Assembly (NCBI GenBank): GCA_900110595.1
Contig: FOEZ01000011.1
Span: 62,001 to 126,000 of the forward strand
DNA from: Arthrobacter sp. OV608
Lineage (GTDB): Bacteria > Actinomycetota > Actinomycetes > Actinomycetales > Micrococcaceae
Direction: 5' to 3'
Length of the DNA: 64,000 nt
Shown here: positions 53,301-60,182 of the stretch, in pieces
How the letters are laid out: the number at the start of each line of letters is the position of its first letter
How positions within the stretch are numbered: the first letter of the stretch is position 1
The notes under the pieces: generated by a model
What the model was told of the DNA's origin: nothing
The model's input: only the letters and a program-made list of their open reading frames with translations
The model's database searches: none
Position numbers and translations under genes: made by a program

Positions 53301-53349
53301 GATTCGGCTGAGCGGACCGTATTCCGCGACAGTTCACCAGAATGTATAA
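47314..53349 (+). CDS. Giant surface protein with Ig-like and fibronectin type III repeats
   Basis: 2011 aa. An N-terminal signal or anchor (SVSALASISLAAAALAF) is followed by the LDLNDGGVWVTKQ block typical of this actinobacterial family. Residues about 45-390 look like a beta-propeller (repeats such as LLGSGSLPAGAAVSTG and VLVSTLSALVAQPLAGG). Then about eleven Ig/cadherin-like domains recur, marked by VDVLANDSD and DPDGD turns (likely Ca-binding), and about five fibronectin type III domains (VVLSWTPPSNNGSSITGYAV and similar). The unique end reads LNYANLPAGNYTLQCYANET. It should be exported and tethered outside. It is the first gene of an operon with MoxR, kinase and FtsK-type genes. Confidence 0.8.
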   Translation: MGISSLLHGKRRRTASVSALASISLAAAALAFQYDGLPAADLDLNDGGVWVTKQSDLLVGHLNFPSRVLDAGLRTKAPQYDVLQQGDTVLVHDSANATLTQIDPARVTLLGSGSLPAGAAVSTGSDTAAILADGDLYAVPVGSIDGLRLDGAEPLAKLGAGAVATIGLDGVIHAFSPTLGEVRDYAPKDKDYAQKSARKLAELPKDAKLSIAAVGADAVMFDSNAGDLYLPGGQKIAIADGKGGSLQENGQANDRVLVSTLSALVAQPLAGGSATVTRAPKTSTNSAPAAPVWLNGCAYAAWSGTSTYLRDCGAGKVESGAVPNMPANAQLVFRVNRDVVVLNDIQGGGVWLVTQKMLLVQNWNDVVPPPDVQDDQEEKSPDQQVTLPKRTEQNHPPVAVDQQFGVRAGRTSLLRVTEECSDPDGDVLAAALAGSAPPGVEVQPALGGAALQVSVPASASGSLTFRYRVDDGRGGTAEANLTLAVRPAGQNSPPELKRPQSMKVESGATLQQDALQGWRDPDGDEMYLKSATTDSGDRVTFRNNGIIDFAAVSGQTGVKEVKLIVSDGTADAEGLLRVEVLPKGSLRPIANADRMTAVASTPLTMSPLLNDISTSGAALRLAKYDQVPGASITADFTAGTITFQMATPGTYYMQYLVTDGPNSAVGLIRIDVLPGSGTSRPVAVRDVALVPVGRSALVDVLANDSDAAGGILIVQSVEVPAGTGVTAEVLENRVIRVTDMVGLSHPVTFRYTVSNGAEAATGEVLVLPVPLPATLRPPVTVDDTATVRTGDVVTVDVLHNDYHPDGDTLTLRPDLVAPEPTPAEGTAFISGDKLRFRAGQNAGTVHATYEVADSQGNRTAGYVTIQVVAEDDTHNSAPRPQPITARVIAGNTVRIPVPLDGIDPDGDSVDLLGQRDAPKMGRVTVGDTWLNYEAYPDSAGRDSFTYVVRDRRGAEAVGTVVVGIAPPSFQNQAPYAATDTVTAKPGRTLSVPVLANDSDPDGDPILLVTEGLTVPDGLSAKVTDGRVLVTGPGRSGQYTLRYTVADIYGSSSVGSLVLDIKEDAPAQRPLARDDYVTKIEMYGKTSVDVPVLANDEDPDGVASDLRVSTDDPNTSVGPGGTVNVRFTEASQVILYTVANADGLTASAFVHVPGLKDLRPELSVTKPLEVKSGETLTISLADVVKVRDGRIARIATADSVSTSHSNGAPLLKDEHTFSYTSAADYYGPDTLTVQVTDGTGPDDASGLSSTISIPIQVIPAQNVSPTLLGTTIEVAPGEAEIPVNLARLSRDPNPGDLDRLAYSLQGSPSGGFAARVEGQKLLVKADASAARGASEKVVVQVSDSTSAPTTATFTLTTVVSSRPSAAANDDVVADAKAGQKSVVDVLANDVNPFPETPLKVLGAHVDSGSGVAELEGDKVAITPSADFVGVMIVSYQVQDATNAPERQVEGHVTLTVRGKPGVPGVPSVSSIQDSTVVLSWTPPSNNGSSITGYAVSSAKGYSKACPSTTCTLDGLTNDVEYTFTVTATNDVGTSDPSPASAPARPDARPEAPLAPSLVFGDKKVSVAWTTPTSHGSPVTSYTLEISPAPAYGSVQKTGVAGNSMEWEGLENGVAYQVRVQANNRAPEPSAWSPYSASVIPAGVPDAPAPPTTSPSTAVGSQAQILVTWAPPNANGDPVADYTLSVRRGGAVVNSLTLAGTSQNVTVDTSESDYSFSVTARNKAGASAPSADSAPRRAANAPSAPVSVTATEGDRNSQVSFTPGPLNGNRPNEISWRWKATPGGLSGSFGSATTGTITGLANGTSYTIQVWGESTVQGVAPGPATSSNPVNPYGSPLVRNLVGVGGDGTVSFNWSVDGNGRNVTGVQVNTSAGSTSGGAGLTSYTASGLGPSQTVNASVTVTTDAADAARKTASGSASATSNPVRLSISRGNPDSRKAGTYFLQLNYANLPAGNYTLQCYANETLGGTTPYDSWSGFLNGTGNQQVCGKADWQSGWYEIRLSGPYSATVHQNV

Positions 53350-53359
53350 GGAGCTACCC

Positions 53360-54334
53360 ATGACAATCACTCAGGAACAGGCCACATGGTTCGCCGGAAC
53401 CTTCCAGCAGCTCACTGACAACATCGGGCAAGCTGTGCTCGGCAAGCCGGAGGTCATCCGGCTCGTCCTCACCGCGCTGCTGGCCGAGGGGCACGTGCTG
53501 CTCGAGGACGCGCCCGGTACGGGCAAGACCCAGCTGGCTAAATCGCTGGCGGCCACGGTGCACGGAACGCACCACCGGATCCAGTTCACTCCGGACCTTC
53601 TGCCCTCCGACGTCACCGGCATCACCGTCTACGACCAGCAGACCCACCGGTTTGAGTTCCACCGAGGCCCGGTCTTCGCGTCCATCGTCCTGGCCGACGA
53701 GATCAACCGTGCATCGCCGAAAACCCAGTCCGCGCTCCTTGAAGTGATGGAAGAGGGCAGGGTCACCGTCGACGGTGTGGGACACGACGTGGGCCGGCCT
53801 TTTATGGTCATCGCCACCCAGAATCCCATCGAGCAGGCCGGCACCTACCGCCTTCCCGAGGCCCAGCTCGACCGCTTCCTGATCAAGACAAGCATCGGCT
53901 ACCCGGACCTCCAGGCGGCCGAGGCGATCCTGGGCGCAGCCTCCACGCGCGACCGCTCATCAACGGTCAATGCCGTCATCACCACCAGCGCCGTGTCCGA
54001 CATGGCAGGCCTTGTGGACGGGGTCCACGTGGATTCGGCCGTGCTACGTTTCACGGCGCAACTGGCCGAAGCAACCCGGCATGACCCCAACGTCCGGGTC
54101 GGCGTCTCCGTCCGCGGGTCGCTGGCGATCATCCGCGCTGCCAAGGTGTGGGCAGCCACGGAGGGCCGCTACTTCGTGCTCCCGGACGACATTAAGGCCC
54201 TCGCCCTGCCTGTGTGGGAGCACCGGCTCGTTCTGGACCCAGACGCGGAATTCGCCGGGGTCACCGCCGAATCCGTTCTGGCCCGTGTCCTGGCCGACGT
54301 CGCCGCGCCACAGACACGAGGCGCGGCAGCATGA
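53360..54334 (+). CDS. MoxR-family AAA+ ATPase
   Basis: 324 aa; start at MTITQEQATW because AGGAG lies six bases before 53360 (an ATG at 53342 overlaps the previous stop and has no site). Walker A LLEDAPGTGKTQLAKSLA, Walker B IVLADEINRASPKTQSALLE, sensor 1 VIATQNPIEQAGTYRLPEAQ and an Arg-finger region after QLDRFL are all present, so it is a full MoxR. MoxR ATPases act as chaperones for assembly of membrane or cell-surface complexes and usually pair with DUF58 and transglutaminase-type genes, exactly the next two genes here. Confidence 0.9.
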   Translation: MTITQEQATWFAGTFQQLTDNIGQAVLGKPEVIRLVLTALLAEGHVLLEDAPGTGKTQLAKSLAATVHGTHHRIQFTPDLLPSDVTGITVYDQQTHRFEFHRGPVFASIVLADEINRASPKTQSALLEVMEEGRVTVDGVGHDVGRPFMVIATQNPIEQAGTYRLPEAQLDRFLIKTSIGYPDLQAAEAILGAASTRDRSSTVNAVITTSAVSDMAGLVDGVHVDSAVLRFTAQLAEATRHDPNVRVGVSVRGSLAIIRAAKVWAATEGRYFVLPDDIKALALPVWEHRLVLDPDAEFAGVTAESVLARVLADVAAPQTRGAAA

Positions 54335-55632
54335 GCCAGGCAGCGGCGAGGCGGCCGCTTAGACGGCTGCTGCCGCCTGCTCTGCATCCCGTGAACCTGA
54401 AGTTACGGCAAGCGGCAGATCCGGTCGTCGAATCCCTCTTCACGACCACGGCGCGGCTCCGTCCTGCATGGACCGTCTTGCGCGCAAAACTCGGCCTGGT
54501 GAGCCAGCGCGGATGGATCTGCCTTGCGGTCCTGGCCATTTCCCTCACGCTCGCGCTTGCCCTGGGCTGGCGGGAACTCTGGGCATCAGCATGTGTTCTT
54601 GCCGTCCTGTTCATGACGGCGGTCGGCTTCGTCCTGGGCAAGGCCAGGTATGACGTTACCGTCGATCTCGCGCGCCGTCGGGTCGTCGTCGGCGAACAGG
54701 CCGTGGGGCGCCTCCTTGTTCGCAACCCGGGCAGCAGCACCATCGCTCCCGCGCAGGTCGAACTCCCCGTAGGCCGCGGCCTGGCAACATTCCAGGTGCC
54801 CCGCCTGGGCCCCGGCGAGGAGCTCGAGGAGCTGTTCACCGTCCCCACCCAGCGCCGCGCCGTCCTGCAACTGGGTCCGGTCCGGTCGGTAAAGTCAGAT
54901 CCCTTGCACCTGCTGCGCCGCACCGCAGGACTCAACGACCCTGCTGAGCTTTACGTGCATCCGCGCATCGTGCAGCTCGCCAACTCCTCAACTGGGCTCC
55001 TGCGGGACCTCGAAGGCCTGGCAAGGCAGACCATCTCCAACGACGACATCTCCTTCCATGCCCTGCGCCAGTACGCGCCCGGGGATGACCGCCGACACAT
55101 CCATTGGAAGTCCAGCGCCCGCACCCAGAACCTGATGGTGCGCCAGTTCGAGGAAACCCGCCGCTCACAACTGGCCATTTTGCTGGCAGCCCGGCCCGGC
55201 GAGTACGCCGACCCGGACGAATTCGAGCTCGCCGTCAGCACCGCCGGCTCCCTTGGCGTGCACGCATTGGCCGACGGGAAAGCGATCACGCTCCTCGGAC
55301 CCCACCGCGCAACGGCGCGTCATACCAAGGGACAACTGCTCGATGGCCTCTCAGCCGTGGAACTCAACGACCGGGCCCGGCCACTCCAGGACCAGGCCGG
55401 GACAATCGCCGCCCACGCCCCCGGCGCGTCAATCGTCGTCCTCGTCACCGGATCACCGGTCAGCCCAGAACAGCTCAGCCGTGCCTCGTCCCGCCTGCCA
55501 GTGGCAGCGCACCGCCTTGCCATCACCGTGGACCCGAACTCCACACTCCGCCGCCGGACTTCAGGCGACCTGACGCTCCTGACAGTCCCGACCTTGGAAG
55601 ATCTCGCCACCGCTCTTCGGAAGGGGATCTGA
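54331..55632 (+). CDS. DUF58-domain membrane protein
   Basis: 433 aa, ATGA overlap with moxR. Two membrane helices at about residues 65-110 (LAVLAISLTLALALGW, WASACVLAVLFMTAVGFVLG), then a strand-rich part and the DUF58 signature: ISFHALRQYAPGDDRRHIHW and KSSARTQNLMVRQFEE. The C-terminal part resembles a von Willebrand A-like fold. DUF58 proteins work with MoxR in complex assembly; the substrate is unknown. The gene overlaps the next start by one base (TGATG). Confidence 0.85.
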   Translation: MSQAAARRPLRRLLPPALHPVNLKLRQAADPVVESLFTTTARLRPAWTVLRAKLGLVSQRGWICLAVLAISLTLALALGWRELWASACVLAVLFMTAVGFVLGKARYDVTVDLARRRVVVGEQAVGRLLVRNPGSSTIAPAQVELPVGRGLATFQVPRLGPGEELEELFTVPTQRRAVLQLGPVRSVKSDPLHLLRRTAGLNDPAELYVHPRIVQLANSSTGLLRDLEGLARQTISNDDISFHALRQYAPGDDRRHIHWKSSARTQNLMVRQFEETRRSQLAILLAARPGEYADPDEFELAVSTAGSLGVHALADGKAITLLGPHRATARHTKGQLLDGLSAVELNDRARPLQDQAGTIAAHAPGASIVVLVTGSPVSPEQLSRASSRLPVAAHRLAITVDPNSTLRRRTSGDLTLLTVPTLEDLATALRKGI

Positions 55633-57929
55633 TGGCTTCGGCACCATCCCGGAGCAGGGCGACAGGTGCGGCGATTGCAGCCGTCGGATTAATCCTCGCC
55701 CTTCTTCCTCTCTATCCCGTCTACGGGACCTATGACTTCTGGCTGGCCCTTGGTGGTGGAGTGCTCCTCGGCAGTCTCGTCGCCGTTGCCGGAGCATGCT
55801 GGCGTCTCGGGCCGCTCCGCACCACTGCGGCCGCCGCAGCGGTGTACTTCGCCGCAGGCGGTTTCCTCGTGATGCGTTCGGAGAGCCTCTTCGGAACGGT
55901 ACCAACGCTGGACGTCCTCAGAGCGCTCGCGTTGGGCCCGATCCAGGTCTGGAAGAGCATGCTCACGGCGGCGACCCCGGTGTCGGGCATGGATTCTCTG
56001 CTGCTCGCCCCCTACCTCCTCGCGATCCTCGGCAGCGTCATCACGGGAAGCATCACACTGCGCGGGGCCCGGCCCCAGTGGGCCACCCTCCCCGTGGGCG
56101 CCCTCATGCTCGCTGCCATCACGCTCAGCACCTATACGCCCTTCGCTCCCGCCGTGGTTGGTGCCGTGCTGACAGTCGGCCTGGCAGCCTGGGCCCTCCG
56201 AAGCGGACACACCGGCGGGGCAGGCAACCTGGCCCTCGGAAACGCGCCCGGCGGCAGCCGCGCCGCGATGGCAGCGGCGACCCTCGTTGTCGCGCTCGGT
56301 GTCGGGCTCGGCGCCGGGGCGATCGCCCCGCTCCCCAACGACCGCGCAGTCCTGCGGGACGCCGTCGTCCCTCCCCTGGACGTCCACGACCTCGCGAGTC
56401 CGCTGACCTCCTTCCGGCAGTTCACCACCGGCGGAGAATCACTGAAACTCTTCACTGTTGACGGGCTCCCGCAAGGCACAGCCATCCGCCTGGCAACGTT
56501 GGACCAGTACGACGGCATCGTCTACCGGGTCGCCACCAACGGCTCAGCCGGTGCCGGCCAGTTCACCCGCATTGGACGCACCATTACCAACACCACGAAA
56601 GGCAACCCGGTTGCCTATTCGGTGACCCTCGACCAACTAACCGGCGTCTGGATGCCCGGTGCGGGCTACTTGAACTCCCTGACGCTGAACGACAGCATCC
56701 CCAGGGACCGCAGGAACGGACTCAACTACAACCCGGCCACCGGAACCGCTGTGACGGTCGGCGGCGTCGCTCAGGGAGACCAGTACACGGCCGAAGCCGT
56801 GATCCCGCAAACCCCGGACGACACTGTCCTCGCGGCCGCCCGCGTTTCTCCGGTCACACTTCCTGCACCGCAGAATGTTCCCGAAATTGTCGACACACTT
56901 GCCACGCAATTCACCGCCGGCGCCTCCACCCCCTGGGACCAGCTGAAAGCCATCGAAGCCAAACTCCATACAGCCGGGTTCTTCAGCCACGGGCTCGAAG
57001 GCGAGGCCCGGTCACGGGCCGGACACACTGCTGAGCGCATTTCCACACTGCTCGAGGGAACCCAGATGGTGGGCGATGACGAGCAGTACGCGGTAGCAAT
57101 GGCGCTGATGGCTCGGCAACTTGGTATCCCGGCGCGCGTCGTGATGGGCTTCCGCCAGGACCACCCCACCTCCGCGGCCGGCACCATCACCGGAGCCGAC
57201 GTGCACGCATGGGTGGAAGTGCCGTTCGAGCAGATTGGCTGGGTGAGCTTCAACCCAACACCCCCCACTGACCAGGTGCCCAAGCAGGAAGTGCCGCAGC
57301 GTCAGCAGAAGCCACAGCCGCAGGTACAGCAGCCGCCGCCCCCGGTGGTGCCGCCAGTTGAACTCCCACCGGCCCCGCCCGTCAAGGAGGCCTCCGACGG
57401 TTCCACCCCCAACGACCTTGCCGCCCTCTTGGCCGCACTGCGCTGGGCGGGGACCGGCGTCGGGATCCTTGCACTCCTGGCGGCCCCCGCGGCTCTGGCT
57501 GCCTGGGTGCGCTGGCGGCGGCGCCGTCAACGCCGGACCGCGGCGCGCGCACCGGACAGGATCAGCGGAGGCTGGTCAGAGTTGGTTGACCTGGTCGTCG
57601 ACCACGGCGCCGATGTTCCTGCCGGGGCAACGCGCCGTGAGGAAGCGGCCTTGCTCGGCGAACGCTTCCCGTCAGAAGCAATCGCTCCCCTGGCCGTCCG
57701 CGCTGATCACGCCGCCTTCGGGACCGGTCAGCCCAGCGACGCTGAAATCGCCGCGTACTGGGCGGATGTTGAAACCGCAGCACGGAGGATCCGGCGCTCA
57801 GTGGGTTGGCGTCGGCGCCTGGCGGCGAGATATTTCGCTCGCTCCGCCATGCGCGACTTCGGGCCGCTGCGGGCAAAGTTCCCTATTCCCCGCATCAACA
57901 ATTCGTTGAAGAAAGCAAAAAACCAATGA
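55632..57929 (+). CDS. Transglutaminase-like membrane protein (TgpA/DUF3488 type), catalytic Cys replaced
   Basis: 765 aa. About six N-terminal membrane helices (for example IAAVGLILALLPLYPVYGTY, APAVVGAVLTVGLAAWAL), a large extracytoplasmic region, a transglutaminase core (about residues 470-550), a Pro/Gln-rich linker and one C-terminal helix before a cytoplasmic tail. In the core the usual Cys position is Asp: GDDEQYAVAMALMARQLGIP in place of G-x-C-E-Q-x. The His motif DVHAWVEV is kept, but the third motif reads FNPTP where FDPTP is normal. It is thus probably not an active transglutaminase and may serve as a binding scaffold. Confidence 0.82.
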   Translation: MASAPSRSRATGAAIAAVGLILALLPLYPVYGTYDFWLALGGGVLLGSLVAVAGACWRLGPLRTTAAAAAVYFAAGGFLVMRSESLFGTVPTLDVLRALALGPIQVWKSMLTAATPVSGMDSLLLAPYLLAILGSVITGSITLRGARPQWATLPVGALMLAAITLSTYTPFAPAVVGAVLTVGLAAWALRSGHTGGAGNLALGNAPGGSRAAMAAATLVVALGVGLGAGAIAPLPNDRAVLRDAVVPPLDVHDLASPLTSFRQFTTGGESLKLFTVDGLPQGTAIRLATLDQYDGIVYRVATNGSAGAGQFTRIGRTITNTTKGNPVAYSVTLDQLTGVWMPGAGYLNSLTLNDSIPRDRRNGLNYNPATGTAVTVGGVAQGDQYTAEAVIPQTPDDTVLAAARVSPVTLPAPQNVPEIVDTLATQFTAGASTPWDQLKAIEAKLHTAGFFSHGLEGEARSRAGHTAERISTLLEGTQMVGDDEQYAVAMALMARQLGIPARVVMGFRQDHPTSAAGTITGADVHAWVEVPFEQIGWVSFNPTPPTDQVPKQEVPQRQQKPQPQVQQPPPPVVPPVELPPAPPVKEASDGSTPNDLAALLAALRWAGTGVGILALLAAPAALAAWVRWRRRRQRRTAARAPDRISGGWSELVDLVVDHGADVPAGATRREEAALLGERFPSEAIAPLAVRADHAAFGTGQPSDAEIAAYWADVETAARRIRRSVGWRRRLAARYFARSAMRDFGPLRAKFPIPRINNSLKKAKNQ

Positions 57930-58750
57930 TCGAACTGTCCTGGGGAGCACACTCGGACCGCGGTCGACGACGGCCCCTCAACGAGGATTCCTTCCTCGCC
58001 GAGCCGCCGCTGTTCTTCGTCGCCGACGGCATGGGCGGGCATGCGGCGGGCGACCGCGCCAGTGCCGCCGCTATTGAAGCCTTCGCGCAGCTTCGCACGC
58101 TTCCACTGATAGCGCTCGACGACGTCGAACGCGCCTACGCCAGTGCGGTGCGGGAAGTCGCGGGCCTGGCCACCGGTGCCGACGCTGCCGGCACGACCAT
58201 CTCGGGAGTGGCGGTCACTGAGCAGGGCGGCGAGCCCTACTGGCTGGTCGTTAACATCGGAGATTCACGCACGTACCGTCTCGCCGCGGGTGTGCTCCAA
58301 CAGATCAGCGTGGACCATTCCGAGGTTCAGGAACTGGTGGATCGGGGCGAAATCTCCTCCGCGGAAGCCGAGCGCCATCCACAACGAAACGTCATCACGA
58401 AGGCCGTTGGTGCCGGCTCGTATGACGAGCCCGACTACTGGTTCATTCCGGTGGCCCAAGGAGACCGCATCATGGTCTGCTCGGACGGTCTTAGCAAGGA
58501 ACTGGACGCAGCCCGGTTGGCCCAGGTGCTTGGCGAAGAACAGTCTGCGCAGGCTGCCGCTACGCGGCTCGTTCACGAAGCACTGCTTCATGGCGGCCGC
58601 GACAACGTCACGGTCGTGGTCGTGGATGCGGTTCAAGCCCCCGGAGGTGACCTCGACGACACCAACCTGGATGTGCCGGACGAGGACACCATGCCACGGG
58701 TAATCAGTGTGAAGGAAAGGACCGGAGATGCGCCGATACAGTTCGGGTGA
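57926..58750 (+). CDS. PP2C-type Ser/Thr phosphatase
   Basis: 274 aa, ATGA overlap with the previous gene. All PP2C motifs are visible: AHSDRGRRRPLNEDSFL, FFVADGMGGHAAGDRAS (metal-binding Asp), VVNIGDSRTYRL, MVCSDGLSKEL and HGGRDNVTVVVVD. It is soluble, without a membrane helix, so it is the cytosolic phosphatase opposing the membrane kinase two genes downstream; likely substrates are that kinase and the FHA partners (known PstP/PknB logic, inferred here). The C-terminal 30 residues are a short acidic tail. Confidence 0.9.
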   Translation: MIELSWGAHSDRGRRRPLNEDSFLAEPPLFFVADGMGGHAAGDRASAAAIEAFAQLRTLPLIALDDVERAYASAVREVAGLATGADAAGTTISGVAVTEQGGEPYWLVVNIGDSRTYRLAAGVLQQISVDHSEVQELVDRGEISSAEAERHPQRNVITKAVGAGSYDEPDYWFIPVAQGDRIMVCSDGLSKELDAARLAQVLGEEQSAQAAATRLVHEALLHGGRDNVTVVVVDAVQAPGGDLDDTNLDVPDEDTMPRVISVKERTGDAPIQFG

Positions 58751-60182
58751 TTGGTATGCACTCGTGACGAACGACGGTGTTGCGATGCTGCCCGCCAGCG
58801 TTTCACCGGAACTCGCGGAGAGTGTCTGGATCGCGCTGGGCGCCGGCGGCGGGCTTGCAGCCGTCCTCGATGGCATCGTCAGCGGTTCAGGCACGAGCCT
58901 TTCAGCTCTGCCGTCGTTCGCCGTCGTCTCCCGCACCGCGCACGGGGACGAAGTACAGGTCGCCGTTCGGGGACCCCTTGAGGTCCAGGCCGTGTCGGCG
59001 GCGGGAGACATTGTGGTCGGCGGTATGGGGGTTGCCACCTGGACCGAACGCGGCATCGAGGGAGCAGAGTCCATCACAGTCGGAATCCCGGGCGCCGACG
59101 CACCGCGCTTGCCTATGAAAGACGGCGTCGTACTCGCCAGCCAGATCGCGTTCACCTTCGGTAATCGCCTGACAACTCCCCCGCCTCCTGCAGCCCCTTC
59201 AGTGTTTGAAGTGCCGGAGACTCCCAAAAACCAGCCCGCCGACGTCGGGCAAGCGGCTGAGCCGGAATTTGAAGCCCCCGCCCCGGAGGAACCAAGTATC
59301 GAAGCACCGGCCCCGGAGGAACCAAGTATCGAAGCACCAGCCCCGCAGGCTCCGGAACCGGCGGATGAGCAGTCCGAGACACTTCAGCCGGTGCCGGAAC
59401 TTCAGGACCTCAGCCCGAACGATCCCAACGCGGAAACAGAGCCGCAAGCACTCGGGGAACCCTCCGGAACCGGCGAAACGACCATCGCGCCGCCGCTCAC
59501 CGTCGATCCTTCCCGGGAGGCCGCAACCTCTGAGGAGTTGCCCGCCACCGAGGACTATGACAACTTGCTCTACGGCGAGACGACGAAGAAATCGGTGGAA
59601 GGCGCCGCCATCCGTGCCGTGACCGAATCGCCAGCTGAAGCCCGTCCCATTCCGACCGCAATGATTTCGGGGCTGCCGCAGTTCGCAGCCGCCGCCCCGC
59701 CCGGACCTGCCCACCAGGACAGGCTGGGCGATCACGACGACGAGACAATCTCGACAGCCAAGCTCCAGGCTCTGTTGGGAAATTCGTCGGGACAACCAGG
59801 GACAGCCGCATCGCCCGGCCCCGTGGCTCCTGCCCTTGGCGCCCCGGCCACACTCGTGGTGTCTACGGGCGAGCGGGTCACGCTCGACCGCGGAGCCGTC
59901 GTCGGCCGGCGCCCCCAGCTCGTGCGGGTCCAGGGCGGCAATGTTCCGCGCCTTGTCACGGTTCCCAGCCCGAACCAGGACATCTCCCGCAGTCATCTCG
60001 AGCTGCGCGTCGTCGGCCAGGACGTGCTGGCCGTTGACCTGAACACCATGAACGGAACCCGGCTGCTTCGCCCCGGGACCGACCCTGTCCGTCTGCAGCC
60101 GGGGGACGCCACAATCCTGGTCGCCGGTGACACGCTGGACCTTGGTGACGGGATAGAACTTGGATTCGAGGGGCTGCGGTGA
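58728..60182 (+). CDS. FHA-domain protein with long Pro/Glu-rich linker
   Basis: 484 aa; its start overlaps the phosphatase gene by 23 bases. Residues 1-145 form a folded N-terminal domain (YSSGDWYALVTNDGVAMLPA, GIEGAESITVGIPGADAPRL). A low-complexity acidic/Pro linker follows, including a 10-residue repeat. The C-terminal 100 residues are an FHA domain: AVVGRRPQLVRV, DISRSHLELRVVGQDVLAVD (the phospho-Thr contacts Arg, Ser, His) and LNTMNGTRLL (Asn). It should bind phosphothreonine on the kinase or on itself. Confidence 0.83.
   Translation: MRRYSSGDWYALVTNDGVAMLPASVSPELAESVWIALGAGGGLAAVLDGIVSGSGTSLSALPSFAVVSRTAHGDEVQVAVRGPLEVQAVSAAGDIVVGGMGVATWTERGIEGAESITVGIPGADAPRLPMKDGVVLASQIAFTFGNRLTTPPPPAAPSVFEVPETPKNQPADVGQAAEPEFEAPAPEEPSIEAPAPEEPSIEAPAPQAPEPADEQSETLQPVPELQDLSPNDPNAETEPQALGEPSGTGETTIAPPLTVDPSREAATSEELPATEDYDNLLYGETTKKSVEGAAIRAVTESPAEARPIPTAMISGLPQFAAAAPPGPAHQDRLGDHDDETISTAKLQALLGNSSGQPGTAASPGPVAPALGAPATLVVSTGERVTLDRGAVVGRRPQLVRVQGGNVPRLVTVPSPNQDISRSHLELRVVGQDVLAVDLNTMNGTRLLRPGTDPVRLQPGDATILVAGDTLDLGDGIELGFEGLR
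59271..59345 (+). repeat. 30-bp tandem repeat in the FHA gene linker
   Basis: Two and a half copies of a 30-bp unit (59271-59300, 59301-59330, then part of a third) encode EAPAPEEPSI repeats. Likely a length-variable linker. Confidence 0.75.
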
